From the NCBI GenBank assembly GCA_016713025.1, contig JADJPZ010000004.1, positions 1,798,001 to 1,862,000 on the forward strand: DNA of 64,000 bases, given 5' to 3'. Source of the DNA: Saprospiraceae bacterium (lineage in GTDB: Bacteria; Bacteroidota; Bacteroidia; Chitinophagales; Saprospiraceae). Numbering within the stretch: the first letter of the stretch is position 1; every line of letters starts with the position of its first letter. The position numbers were made by a program, and so were the translations under genes. Below are positions 27,011 to 36,734 of this stretch, one piece after another. The notes beneath the pieces were generated by a model. The model had not been told where the DNA came from. It did not search any database and saw only the letters and a program-made list of their open reading frames with translations.

Positions 27011-30000
27011 ATGAAGCCAATTTATTATACTTTTATATTCTTATTTATATATTCAAATGTGCTGATTTCACAAAAAGCCATTCCACTGAAAAGTGATGAA
27101 ATTTTTGGAGCAGTCAAAGCCAGACAGATTGGACCAGCAGTGATGAGTGGAAGAGTTGTTGACCTTGAAGCCCACCCAAAAGACTCGAAAATATTTTATG
27201 TAGCTGCAGCCGGCGGAGGCGTTTGGCAGACAAATAATGCCGGAATTACATTCAATCCAATATTTGACAAACATACTCAATGTATCGGTGCTATAGCCCT
27301 TGATCCGAGTGACCCTGATAAAACCATTTGGGTAGGATCCGGAGAGACATGGACAAGAAACAGTGTGAGTGTGGGAGATGGCATTTACAAATCCAAGGAC
27401 GGCGGCCAGAATTGGACCAATATGGGATTGGCCAAATCAGAGAGAATTTCCAATATCATAGTCCACCCAAAAAATTCCAATGAAGTGTATGTAGGAGTTT
27501 TGGGAGCTTTGTGGGGCGATAGTGAAGATCGTGGAGTTTATAAAACCAATGATGGTGGAAAAACATGGAATAAAATATTTTTCATCAACAATACCACAGG
27601 CTGCTCTGAGTTAGTCATGGATCCTACCAATCCTGATATCATGTATGCTGCTTTTTTGGGAATTCAGAAGAACAGGATATTCGTTTAATTCCGGTGGTAC
27701 CAACTCTGCTTTATACAAGACTCTTGATGGTGGTAAAACATGGAATAAAATCCACAATGGATTTCCGTCCGGAAAGCTTGGTAGAATCACTGTTGCCATT
27801 GCACCATCAAAACCATCCGTAGTTTATGCCGTCCTTGAAACCGAAAAACCTGCGGATAAAGGTCTTTACAAATCGGAAGATGCAGGTGCATCATGGAAAA
27901 AGCTGAATGGTGATTTTGAATTGGTTATCAGGCCATTCTATTTTTCAAGAATTGTGATTGATCCAAAAAATCCCGACGTAATACTCAAGGCGGGACTTCA
28001 AGGCTACATAAGTAAGGATGGCGGGAAAACCTTCAGGAGCATAGGAGGTGGCATTCATTCTGATTTTCACGATTTTATATTTGACCCGCATGATTCCAAT
28101 AAAATTGTGGTTGGCACAGATGGTGGTGTCTACAGATCGTGGGATGGCGGCTCCGTTTGGGAAATGGTCAAAGGACTTCCACTATCACAATATTATCATG
28201 TGTCTACAGACAACCGTAAGCCTTATTGGGTATATGGTGGCTTGCAGGACAACGGATCGTGGGTCGGCCCAAGTAAAAGACCGGGAGGAATTAAAAATAG
28301 TGACTGGATTTCTGTCGGATACGGCGATGGTTTCAGAGTATATCCACACCCATCAGATCCCAATATTGTATATTCTGAAATGCAGGGAGCTGAAAATATC
28401 TGGCGGGTGGATGTAGCAAAAAGTCAGGCTAAAACAATAAAACCTTATGCTGAAGATGGAGACCCTAAACTAAGATTCAACTGGAATGCACCCTTGACGA
28501 CTAGCCTGCATTTTCCTGACAGGGTGTACGTAGGCAGCCAGTTTATCCACGTATCGGACGATAGAGGTGAGACATGGCGTAAACTATCACCGGATCTTAC
28601 AACAAACGACCCTGCAAAACAAATGCAGGAAGAATCTGGTGGATTGAGTGCAGATAATTCAGGTGCCGAAAATCATTGTACTGTTTTTACAATCAATGAA
28701 TCGCCAATAGATAAAAATGTCATATGGGCGGGTACTGACGACGGCAATGTTCAAGTCACTACTGATGGAGGCAAATCATGGACAAATGTAACCTCAAATA
28801 TCAAAGGAGTACCGAAAAACACATGGGCATATTTTATCGAACCTTCCAATTTTGATGTAAACACAGCTTATGCGGTCTTTCATGGTCATACACAAAATGA
28901 TATGAAGCCTTACGTCATGAAAACCACAGATTTAGGAAAGTCCTGGTCATCGGTGGTCAATGGTCAGATTCCCATTTTTGCAAGATGTATCAAAGAAGAC
29001 CCAAAAAACAAAAATTTGTTATACTTAGGTACTGAATTTGGCTTGTATGTTACTGTGGACGGAGGGCAAAACTGGGCAAAATTTGAAAACAATATGCCAC
29101 CTGTTGCAGTACATTACTTAGCAATTCAACAGACTGAAAATGCCCTTGTTATGGCTACTCACGGCCGTGGTATTATTATCATAGATGATGTCACACCACT
29201 TAGGGCAATTACTGAAGAAGCACTTGAAAAAGAGTTGGATTTCATATCAGTAAAACCTGCAACCATCAATGAAAGTGCATCATTCCAAAACTTTCCAAAC
29301 GTAGGTGAATATGTAGGAGACAATCCTACTTCAGCAGCAAGAATTGTGTATTTTATGAATAAAAGGCACACTTTCGGCAAGATGACAATGGAAATTTTTG
29401 ATAATGAAGGAAAAAAAGTTGCAGATCTCGTCCCCGGTAAAAGCAAAGGAATCAATGAAGTTCTCTGGAACTACGTCCTGCCTCCTCCTAAAACTGCCAA
29501 GGGAAAAACTTTTACGTTTGGGGCATTTTCTGGACTGACAGTACCTGCTGGTAAATATAATGTTAAGATCACAAAAGGCAATAAAGAGTTTAATCAGGAG
29601 ATTGAAATCAAATACGATGAAAACTCCATTCATTCCGAAGCTGACAGAAAACTGAAAGATGAAAAAGGCATGGAGCTATACCAAATGAACGAAATTTTAG
29701 CCTTTGAAGTGGATAGACTTGATATGTTGCAAAAAACAGCAGAGGAGATAAAACCATTGATCAAAGATAAAAAACTTTCAAAACAACTTAATTTGGATGG
29801 CTATATAAAAGAAATCGAAGCTTTAAGAAGTACTCTTGTGGTGACAAAAGGCGACAACTATGTGGGCGCAGCAGAACCTGAACTTAGAGAAAAAATAGCA
29901 GCTTTGTATGGAGAAGTGGCGTCGTATGCCGGTAAACCTTCAGGTGCACAACTTGCCAATTTGAGTTTGCTGAACAAAAAGCTTACCGAAGCAAAAACAA

Positions 30001-30101
30001 AGGTGGAAGTGTCTGTGAAAAAGTCCGAAGACCTGAACAAAGTGCTCGAAAAAGCAAAAATAACTAAAAAGATTATGGCTCGCGAAGTCACGGGAGCCTA
30101 A
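27011..30101 (+). pseudogene. BNR/sortilin-like beta-propeller secreted protein, one-base frame break near 27652-27657
   Basis: The protein starts with a signal peptide and has two propellers of BNR-type repeats with the Asp-box pattern (SKDGGQNW, TNDGGKTW, TLDGGKTW, SEDAGASW). A C-terminal beta-sandwich and a helical tail follow. This is the common VPS10/sortilin-like family of Bacteroidota annotated as glycosyl hydrolase; enzyme activity is unproven. The first frame ends at 27688. The T6 run at 27652-27657 has one T too many: with T5 the sequence reads YAAFWEFRRTGYSFNSGG and joins the downstream frame, giving about 1029 residues. This fits a homopolymer indel. Confidence 0.85.
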
Positions 30102-30146
30102 AAAATACTCAGGGATTTCAAAAGTCATTTCAAAAAAAATATGATC

Positions 30147-30184
30147 AAAAAGCCATGCTTAAAAAAAGTGTGGCTTTTTTTTTT
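30147..30184 (+). terminator. Rho-independent terminator after the BNR protein gene
   Basis: The arms AAAAAGCCA (30147-30155) and TGGCTTTTT (30171-30179) pair and lead into a T-rich tract. Confidence 0.75.
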
Positions 30185-30299
30185 GCAATAATGTGAGTAC
30201 ATTTGATATATTTTATACTTATTAACCGGATACCAAAGTGTCTTTACTCATCAAGTTACATAAATTTACACATTCAACTCATTTCACAAATAAACACAA

Positions 30300-32639
30300 A
30301 TGAAATATCTATATCTAATTATTCTACTTATTTCAACTCATTTGATATCCATATGCCAAAAAATTCCCGCACAGTGGCGCATCTCGAATGATGGTAAGTA
30401 TTTGATAGCAGGAGATCAATCATCCAAGGGTCTTTACGACGAATCTAAGGTAGAAGATATCCGATTGTATTTTTCTCAAGCAGATTATTGGAACAAACTC
30501 ACTCAAAATTACAACAGCAAAATCGATATCCCTTGCAGGCTCAAATACAAAGGCATAGACTACGATAGTGTAGGCATCAGATTTAAAGGACAAACGTCAT
30601 ATTTTTCCAACAATACCCCAAAAAAATCCTTCAATATCTCAATGGATGCTTTTAAGGATGATCAAAAACTGGCAGGCTACAAAACCCTAAACTTAAATAA
30701 CTCTTTTCAGGATCCTTCTTTTATGAGAGAGGTGCTTTATTACAGACTTATCAGAAATCATAGTCAATCTGCAAGGGCAAATTTTGTGCGGGTATATATC
30801 AATGATGAAGACTGGGGAATCTATCTAAATGTCCAGCAGTTGAACAAAGATTTTATCGAAGAGTGGTATGAAAGCAATGATGGTATCAACATCAGAGCAG
30901 ACAGGCCTGATGGTACTTCCACTGGTCCGGGCGGGCCTGGTGGTCAATGGGGTGATGGTACTGCCGGTTTTAATTATCTGGGAGCAGACACTGCATTGTA
31001 TCAAAAATATTATACTCTCAAAAGCACAGACATGGCACAGCCCTGGCAAGAACTGGTGAAAGCATGTAATGTACTGAACAACAGCGGCACAAATCTGGAG
31101 ATAGAAGCACCCAAGGTATTGGACATTGACAAAATTCTCTGGCATCTGGCATGTGAAATCGCATTTACAGATGATGACAGTTATGTATTTAAAGGTAAAA
31201 TGGATTATTATCTGTACATGGACGCTGAAACAAAACGATGGACTTCATATGATTATGATGCCAACAGTACTTTTTCAACACAAAAGATCACCCAATGGTC
31301 TCCTTTTTATAATGAATCTAAACCAAACTATCCGCTTCTCAACAAACTACTTGCTGTTCCGGCATTCAGACAAAGATATCTTGCCCACATGCGCACTATC
31401 ATATCTGAACTGATGGATGAATCAAAATCCAACCCAATCATTGAAAATTATGTCAACCTCATTAGAAGTGCCGTCATAGCTGATACGAAGAAAGTAACAT
31501 CAGAATCTGCTTTTAACAGTGCAATCATCGCGCTGAAGGATTTCATAACAAGAAGAAAAAATTATTTACTATCTAATAGTGAAGTTAAAGCAGCTGCACC
31601 GGTCATCAGTGAAGCAAAATATAGAGTCAATAATGAAGATTGGGCTAAAGTGTATCCTGAAAGTGATGTTGTAGTAACAGCTTCGGTAAATTTCACCTCA
31701 GGTATCAACAAAGTAGTTCTTCATTATGGTACAGGACTGTCAGGCACATTTAATACTATCAATATGCTGGACAATGGTCAAGGCCATGATGCAAAAAGTA
31801 ACGATGGAATTTTTACAGCCTCTTTACCCAGGGCACAGGCTGGTTCTTTGGTAAAGTTTTATATTGAAGCCACCGGAAATGACAATGCCCGAACTAAAAC
31901 ATTTTTCCCTTCAGGTGCAGAACATCAACTGTTCATATATCAGGTTGGAACACTTCAAAACACTCAAAAAACCGTTGTAATCAATGAATTTATGGCTTCT
32001 AATGATAACACTGTGAAAGATGAAGTTGGTGAAATAGAAGATTGGATAGAGCTCTATAACCTCACGGATAAAGATATCAACATGAGTGGTTATTACATCA
32101 CAGACAACCCACTTAACCTTAAAAAATTTCAATTTCCGACCAATACAATTATTAAGGCTAAAAGCTATGCTATTGTTTGGGCAGATGAAGATCAGGAACA
32201 GGGCCCATTACATGCCAATTTCAAACTTTCAGCTAGTGGTGAAGTTATTTACCTTTTGGACAATAATCTTGTCATGCTCGATAGTATCAGTTTCGGTGCT
32301 CAGACTACCAATAAGTCCGCTGCAAGAATACCCAACGGAACAGGAAATTTTGTAATCGGCAACCATACCTTTGGTGTAAATAATGATGGAACTTCTTCAG
32401 TACAGGATATTGTACAATCATATTTAAAAGTATACCCAAATCCAGCTTCACCGGGATTAGTAACCATCTCCAATCATGCTGATTACTCGCAAAACATATC
32501 TCTTTACCACATGAGTGGCACAAAGATAACCGATCAGACAGTTGGTCCGCATGTAGATTTGAATATTGAAATAAGCACTCCGGGAATTTACATTATCAAG
32601 TCCAATCATGAAGTTAAAAAACTCATCATCACAAAATGA
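30300..32639 (+). CDS. CotH kinase-like protein with lamin-tail domain and T9SS type A sorting domain
   Basis: A signal peptide (first 20 residues) is followed by a CotH-type kinase-like domain (GIRFKGQTSYF, KSFNISMDAF, TLNLNNSFQDPSFMRE, NEDWG-like INDEDWGIYLN, YDYDANSTF), roughly residues 45-420. A beta domain follows, then a lamin-tail domain (VVINEFMASNDN, WIELYNLTD, SGYYITDNP) at about 560-700. The last 75 residues (YPNPASPG to KKLIITK) are a type A T9SS sorting signal. The product should be exported and attached at the outer surface. Spore-coat CotH phosphorylates proteins, but here the substrate is unknown. Length 779 residues. Confidence 0.88.
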   Translation: MKYLYLIILLISTHLISICQKIPAQWRISNDGKYLIAGDQSSKGLYDESKVEDIRLYFSQADYWNKLTQNYNSKIDIPCRLKYKGIDYDSVGIRFKGQTSYFSNNTPKKSFNISMDAFKDDQKLAGYKTLNLNNSFQDPSFMREVLYYRLIRNHSQSARANFVRVYINDEDWGIYLNVQQLNKDFIEEWYESNDGINIRADRPDGTSTGPGGPGGQWGDGTAGFNYLGADTALYQKYYTLKSTDMAQPWQELVKACNVLNNSGTNLEIEAPKVLDIDKILWHLACEIAFTDDDSYVFKGKMDYYLYMDAETKRWTSYDYDANSTFSTQKITQWSPFYNESKPNYPLLNKLLAVPAFRQRYLAHMRTIISELMDESKSNPIIENYVNLIRSAVIADTKKVTSESAFNSAIIALKDFITRRKNYLLSNSEVKAAAPVISEAKYRVNNEDWAKVYPESDVVVTASVNFTSGINKVVLHYGTGLSGTFNTINMLDNGQGHDAKSNDGIFTASLPRAQAGSLVKFYIEATGNDNARTKTFFPSGAEHQLFIYQVGTLQNTQKTVVINEFMASNDNTVKDEVGEIEDWIELYNLTDKDINMSGYYITDNPLNLKKFQFPTNTIIKAKSYAIVWADEDQEQGPLHANFKLSASGEVIYLLDNNLVMLDSISFGAQTTNKSAARIPNGTGNFVIGNHTFGVNNDGTSSVQDIVQSYLKVYPNPASPGLVTISNHADYSQNISLYHMSGTKITDQTVGPHVDLNIEISTPGIYIIKSNHEVKKLIITK

Positions 32640-32719
32640 TCAGGAGTATAAAAGTGGATACAAAATGAAAAAAAATCAACATATTTTGTAGACATTTCGA
32701 AAAAATGTGATATTTTCAC

Positions 32720-33604
32720 ATGATGTCGCAGGAAGAAGTAATTATATTCAAAAATATAGACGCACAGGAATATCAAATCTTTGCAAATCAAGCTATTAAG
32801 TATGCTTTGATTTCTGTCGCATTTACCTACAACAGGATGGACAAATCAAAGCTGACTGCAAGAATCAATAACATAACTAAGGGCAAAATAGCAGAATTCT
32901 TATTTTACGAATTCTGCAGACAAAACAGGTTGCTCATAGATCCTGAAGCATGCAGCTCACCATTCTGGAAACCTGATAACAGAGATTTTCTCTGGATAGG
33001 TTGTGAGTGGGATATCAAAAACAATTATTTCTATTGTTCAGATTTGGATTTTAAGAATTTTGACTGTACCATGCTACCAGCTTTGATACCCAATAAAACC
33101 CCTTATGATCAATGGTCAAAAAGAAATCACCACCTCATAGCTGACAGTAGATATAATGCTTTTGTATTTACATTTATGAGACTGAGACCCAATGATAAAA
33201 ACTTTTTTTCCTTGTTTCTCAGCGAAGATCAACTTAGTTTAATCACTGCCATTGTTGATCAGTATAATAAGTCAAATCAACAGGATATGCCTTTTATGGA
33301 TTCATGGTTTTTTCAAAAGCTTAATGAAAAAGGCCCAACAGAGTACATTGCATTAAACTATCATCCGGAAATCATTATCACTGGTTGTGCCAACCCAAGA
33401 TATTGGGATATGTTTCAAGATATTCCGGCCAATGATGATTCCCTTCCTTACATTACACACACTCCTAACAGCAAGTGGTATCAGCAAAAAGATGGTTGGG
33501 TTTCATTTCTAAACGGAACTTTGGTAACAAAAATCAAAAACAAAACATGCCCCGTTTCTCTCCTGCCATCTTTCAGTTCAGTCATGAAAAATCACATGGG
33601 GTAA
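32720..33604 (+). CDS. Hypothetical protein with a possible PD-(D/E)XK nuclease core
   Basis: The 294-residue protein has no signal peptide. Near residues 53-65 it shows GKIAEFLFYEFCR, a helix with a conserved-looking Glu, and then DNRDFLWIGCEWDIKNN near residues 85-102. A helix Glu, an Asp on a strand and a DxK (or ExK) on the next strand is the order of a PD-(D/E)XK nuclease. This is a pattern reading, not a family match. The rest is rich in aromatic residues with WDMFQDIP and VSFLNGT. It lies between the CotH protein and a holin-like protein. Another possibility is an unrelated metabolic protein. Confidence 0.5.
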   Translation: MMSQEEVIIFKNIDAQEYQIFANQAIKYALISVAFTYNRMDKSKLTARINNITKGKIAEFLFYEFCRQNRLLIDPEACSSPFWKPDNRDFLWIGCEWDIKNNYFYCSDLDFKNFDCTMLPALIPNKTPYDQWSKRNHHLIADSRYNAFVFTFMRLRPNDKNFFSLFLSEDQLSLITAIVDQYNKSNQQDMPFMDSWFFQKLNEKGPTEYIALNYHPEIIITGCANPRYWDMFQDIPANDDSLPYITHTPNSKWYQQKDGWVSFLNGTLVTKIKNKTCPVSLLPSFSSVMKNHMG

Positions 33605-33650
33605 ATGGCACAATTATTGCGTTTTAAATATTAAATAATTGCTGCATATA

Positions 33651-34121
33651 ATGAATTTCAGTAAATGGGCTAATATCCTTAAATTGATATTGTTAAAAAT
33701 AGTTGAAGAAATTGAAAGACGTATCAATGAAAAAAATGGTGTGGATACTTCTGATACATTCAGTCATTCTCTATATACATCGCTAAAATTTATCATTCTG
33801 GAACAGGTTGATGGACTCGTAGATGAAGTAGTTTCATATTCTAAGAGTCAGGTAAATTCATTGTCAGATTTGATAGCACAAAAAATGTCGATCATTCTGG
33901 CATCATTGGTTTATGTGCTGATACTCTTTGCGTTAGTGTTTTTGGTGTTTATTTTTTTGACAGTATCTTTGGCTTTATACCTTGGACATGTATTAGGACA
34001 AACATATTATGGATTTTTAATCACTGGAGGTACTATACTATTTATAACACTCATTATACTTTTTGTTGGTCATAAGTCAATTGCCTCATCCATCAAAAAC
34101 CAAATAATAAAACTCATTTAA
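33651..34121 (+). CDS. Holin-like/phage-holin-family membrane protein (two TM helices)
   Basis: The N-terminal 75 residues are charged and helical. Two strong transmembrane helices follow (about residues 78-105 and 115-140) with a short loop GHVLGQTYYG, and a basic tail. The layout matches the small membrane proteins annotated as phage holin family (PF07332-like) that are common on Bacteroidota chromosomes and are not tied to phage. The frame is open from a TTG at 33639, but the ATG at 33651 is a better start. Function unknown. Confidence 0.65.
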   Translation: MNFSKWANILKLILLKIVEEIERRINEKNGVDTSDTFSHSLYTSLKFIILEQVDGLVDEVVSYSKSQVNSLSDLIAQKMSIILASLVYVLILFALVFLVFIFLTVSLALYLGHVLGQTYYGFLITGGTILFITLIILFVGHKSIASSIKNQIIKLI

Positions 34122-34126
34122 AATCA

Positions 34127-34420
34127 TCAGTAAATTTCAACGGAAGTTACTAATTCCTCACCGACCTCAGAATTGATAATATTTATTATTTTCTCTTTTC
34201 CCATCAGCAGTTCTTTTTTTAACGGAGCAGATGTCAGATACACCTTCAGTAAGCCATCTTTAAAATATAACTTACTCGTATAGCCAGCTATAGTAAGTCC
34301 CATCTGATTTTTCCAAATTTCTTCTATCCTGACAGTAGCATATCCTTTTCCGACTCTGGAGTTGGACTGCAGAAATTCATGAAGAACATCTCTTATCGGC
34401 TTGTCATTGTGTCTTCCCAT
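34127..34420 (-). CDS. DUF721 (DciA-like) protein
   Basis: The 97-residue protein matches the DUF721 family: RDVLHEFLQSN at the start, VRIEEIWKNQMGLTIAGYT in the middle, and LYFKDGLLKVYLTSAPLKKELLM with the final INSEVGEELV. In other bacteria DciA loads the DnaB helicase, while the short Bacteroidota forms are less studied. It is convergent with the holin-like gene, with 5 bp between the stops, and is divergent from the glutathione peroxidase gene. Confidence 0.8.
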   Translation of the reverse strand: MGRHNDKPIRDVLHEFLQSNSRVGKGYATVRIEEIWKNQMGLTIAGYTSKLYFKDGLLKVYLTSAPLKKELLMGKEKIINIINSEVGEELVTSVEIY

Positions 34421-34509
34421 TAGTATCTAACATAATAAATTATATCATTGTTTTGAACAATTTTGGCAGGACTATGTTAGTTGGCATTCATTCAATAATA
34501 TTACAAATC

Positions 34510-35103
34510 ATGTTTTCAAAAATTCTAATCATCATGCTTTTATCAGTTACAAGTTTAATTGGCAATTTTTTCAATTCAGAAAATGTACTTACTGCACCAA
34601 AACATATTTTAAAAAAGAATGCAAAAGACACAATTTCTTTTCATTCATTAACTGCAATTGACATCGATGGAAATGAATTAAAAATGAAAAAATATAAAGG
34701 TAAAAAAATCATCATTCTGAATGTAGCTTCAAAATGTGGTTACACACCTCAATATGCTGACTGGCAGGCCTTTTACGAAAAAAACAACTCAAAATTTGAA
34801 GTTTTGGGATTTCCTTGCAATCAGTTCTTAGGGCAGGAACCCGGCACTGCAGAAGAAATAGAATCCTTTTGTCAGAAAAACTATGGCGTCACTTTCCAGA
34901 TGTTTGATAAAATTGATGTGAAAGGCGACGATCAAAGCCCAATTTATAAATGGCTTACCGATCCTGCGCAAAATGGTTGGAACAACACAGTACCTAGTTG
35001 GAATTTCTCCAAGTACCTTGTGGATGAAAATGGCAAATTATTAAATTATTTTGGCCCCAAGATCAAACCTGACAGCCCGGAGTTTTTGGCTGCTATCAAG
35101 TAA
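34510..35103 (+). CDS. Glutathione peroxidase-like thiol peroxidase, exported form
   Basis: The core shows NVASKCGYTPQY with the peroxidatic Cys at C76, FPCNQFLGQEPG with the catalytic Gln region and a second Cys, and WNFSKYLV with the catalytic Trp and Asn. As in most bacterial members the active residue is Cys, not selenocysteine, and thioredoxin is the likely reductant. The N terminus (MFSKILIIMLLSVTSLIGNF) is a signal peptide or anchor, placing the enzyme in the periplasm. ATG at 34510 is preferred; the frame is open from a TTG at 34453. Confidence 0.9.
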   Translation: MFSKILIIMLLSVTSLIGNFFNSENVLTAPKHILKKNAKDTISFHSLTAIDIDGNELKMKKYKGKKIIILNVASKCGYTPQYADWQAFYEKNNSKFEVLGFPCNQFLGQEPGTAEEIESFCQKNYGVTFQMFDKIDVKGDDQSPIYKWLTDPAQNGWNNTVPSWNFSKYLVDENGKLLNYFGPKIKPDSPEFLAAIK

Positions 35104-35190
35104 AAGTTTTATATCATAAATAATTGTTAAACCAGATATTACATATGTGACATTTGGATCCTTTTTCGTCTATAGTTTTATAAATTTAAG

Positions 35191-35251
35191 AAATTGGTTT
35201 GATGAAATATTGATTTTTAATTTTATTATCAATAGCTTTTCAAACCAATTT
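35191..35251. other. Two-tier inverted repeat between gpx and a lipoprotein gene
   Basis: An outer stem of 12 bp (AAATTGGTTTGA 35191-35202, TCAAACCAATTT 35240-35251) encloses an inner stem of 7 bp (TATTGAT 35208-35214, ATCAATA 35228-35234). Both are perfect, with symmetrical 5-base internal gaps. It lies 87 bp after gpx and 35 bp before the lipoprotein ATG, so it may end the first transcript or form a leader structure for the second. Confidence 0.65.
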
Positions 35252-35286
35252 TTATTTATTTTAAATAATCAAAATTTAACTTTATT

Positions 35287-36552
35287 ATGAGGAACTTTTT
35301 TAAAATTTCATTTAGTTTACTAATTATTTCGCTTTTTTTAGTTTCATGTGGTGAGGAAGGTATCATCAACCCTACCGTCAATCCTCCCGTGGTAAATCTG
35401 GCTTCCGGAACAGGAATTACATCAGGAGATGCCACACTCAACATTGGGGAATCATTTACAGTACAGATTACTGCATCCAAAGGTACAAACCCTATGAAAT
35501 CACTTACGATAGAAGAAGCCGGAAACAGAATTGATATCGGCAGATTAACCTTCTCAACAGGTGGCGGTGCAAATCCACTTTTGCTTACAGGAGCTACGAG
35601 TTCAACACTAGATATTAAAGTTACCATCAAGGTCCACACTGATGTATCAACAAAAGCCTACAAATTTACTATAGCAGATGATGCTGGAAATCAATCAGGT
35701 AAAACAATCAATATCACTACCAAAGGAACACCTCCAATCATTTCTGAACCAACAGTAGACCATAAAGTTGATGTCAATGTAAATGCACTTTTTTCAACAA
35801 AATTTAAAGTTGCAAAAGGAACTGCCCCACTGCAATCTATAGAAGTATTGATAGATGATGTCAGGGCTAAAGATTCTTCAAGGTTTTTTTATCAGGAACT
35901 TACGAAACCTTTTAATGCCAACCCATATGCCATTCCAACAGCAGACAAGGATAACTTAGAGAAAGATATTATCATCAGAGCTCCATTAACACCTGGTATT
36001 TATAAGTACACTATTAAATTTATTGACGCTACTGGTCTTTCATCAAGTAAAAACATCACTGCTACAGTAGGTAAAAAAGTAACTATGCTTCAGAGCATAC
36101 TGCTCAATCAGTCTGGACCGGACGGCCAGGGTGGCTTGGACCTTGATACTGGTAAAAGCACAGGAACTGTAACTTCTGATCCAACAACAGCTACAGCGGA
36201 AATAAGAGATGAAGGTATTGTAAATCTCACCAATGACCCGACATGGAAGCAGCAGATATCAGGAATGAATGGATCCGTAATAAAATATATCATCAAAGGA
36301 AAAAATGGAATCCCTGAAACTTTCAAGTTTGAAGATGTGGCATTTAGTGAGCAGATTGCATCCCTATTCGGTAACGGAACAAATTTCACTCTAAAAAGCA
36401 CCACAGGAAATCGGGATGTATCAGACAAAGTTGCTGTAGGTGATGTGTTTGTTGTAAAAAATGGTGACAAACACTTTTTGCTCATCGTGAAAAATGTCAA
36501 AATAACCACTACAGATAATCTGGACAGTTATACATTTGATGTAAAATTCTAA
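35287..36552 (+). CDS. Secreted lipoprotein with Ig-like beta domains
   Basis: A lipoprotein signal with the lipobox LFLVSC (Cys at residue 21) is followed by a long Thr/Asn/Gly-rich region. Two similar Ig-like or PKD-like parts can be seen, about residues 40-140 (ESFTVQITASKGTNPMKSL) and 155-260 (ALFSTKFKVAKGTAPLQSI). The domain at 275-421 is different and ends FDVKF. No catalytic motif is visible. The doubled KGTxPLxSI element suggests an internal duplication. It is probably attached to the outer membrane; role unknown. Confidence 0.75.
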   Translation: MRNFFKISFSLLIISLFLVSCGEEGIINPTVNPPVVNLASGTGITSGDATLNIGESFTVQITASKGTNPMKSLTIEEAGNRIDIGRLTFSTGGGANPLLLTGATSSTLDIKVTIKVHTDVSTKAYKFTIADDAGNQSGKTINITTKGTPPIISEPTVDHKVDVNVNALFSTKFKVAKGTAPLQSIEVLIDDVRAKDSSRFFYQELTKPFNANPYAIPTADKDNLEKDIIIRAPLTPGIYKYTIKFIDATGLSSSKNITATVGKKVTMLQSILLNQSGPDGQGGLDLDTGKSTGTVTSDPTTATAEIRDEGIVNLTNDPTWKQQISGMNGSVIKYIIKGKNGIPETFKFEDVAFSEQIASLFGNGTNFTLKSTTGNRDVSDKVAVGDVFVVKNGDKHFLLIVKNVKITTTDNLDSYTFDVKF

Positions 36553-36634
36553 GTTTGATTTACATTATCATTTCAGATTTTAAAGATATATCTTCGGGTA
36601 TTTTAAATTTAAATTCTTTTAAAAAAGATTTTCT

Positions 36635-36680
36635 GATGCCATTCCTTATTGATTTAGGGAGTGGCATCAACATTTTATTT
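36635..36680 (+). terminator. Likely terminator after the Ig-like lipoprotein gene
   Basis: The arms GATGCCATTCC (36635-36645) and GGAGTGGCATC (36658-36668) pair over 11 positions with one G-U, followed by AACATTTTATTTT. Confidence 0.65.
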
Positions 36681-36712
36681 TGATATTGTTTATAAAATAT
36701 CACATATTGCTT

Positions 36713-36720
36713 TATCTTTG
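36713..36720 (+). promoter_or_regulatory. Possible -7 box of the paraoxonase-like gene
   Basis: TATCTTTG matches TAnnTTTG exactly and lies 14 bp before the ATG at 36735, so the mRNA leader would be very short. Confidence 0.4.
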
Positions 36721-36734
36721 AGTTTTGACCTTTC

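Noticed and set aside
33651..34121. Prophage because of the holin-like protein
   Set aside because: No other phage gene is nearby, and small chromosomal proteins of this type are common in Bacteroidota.
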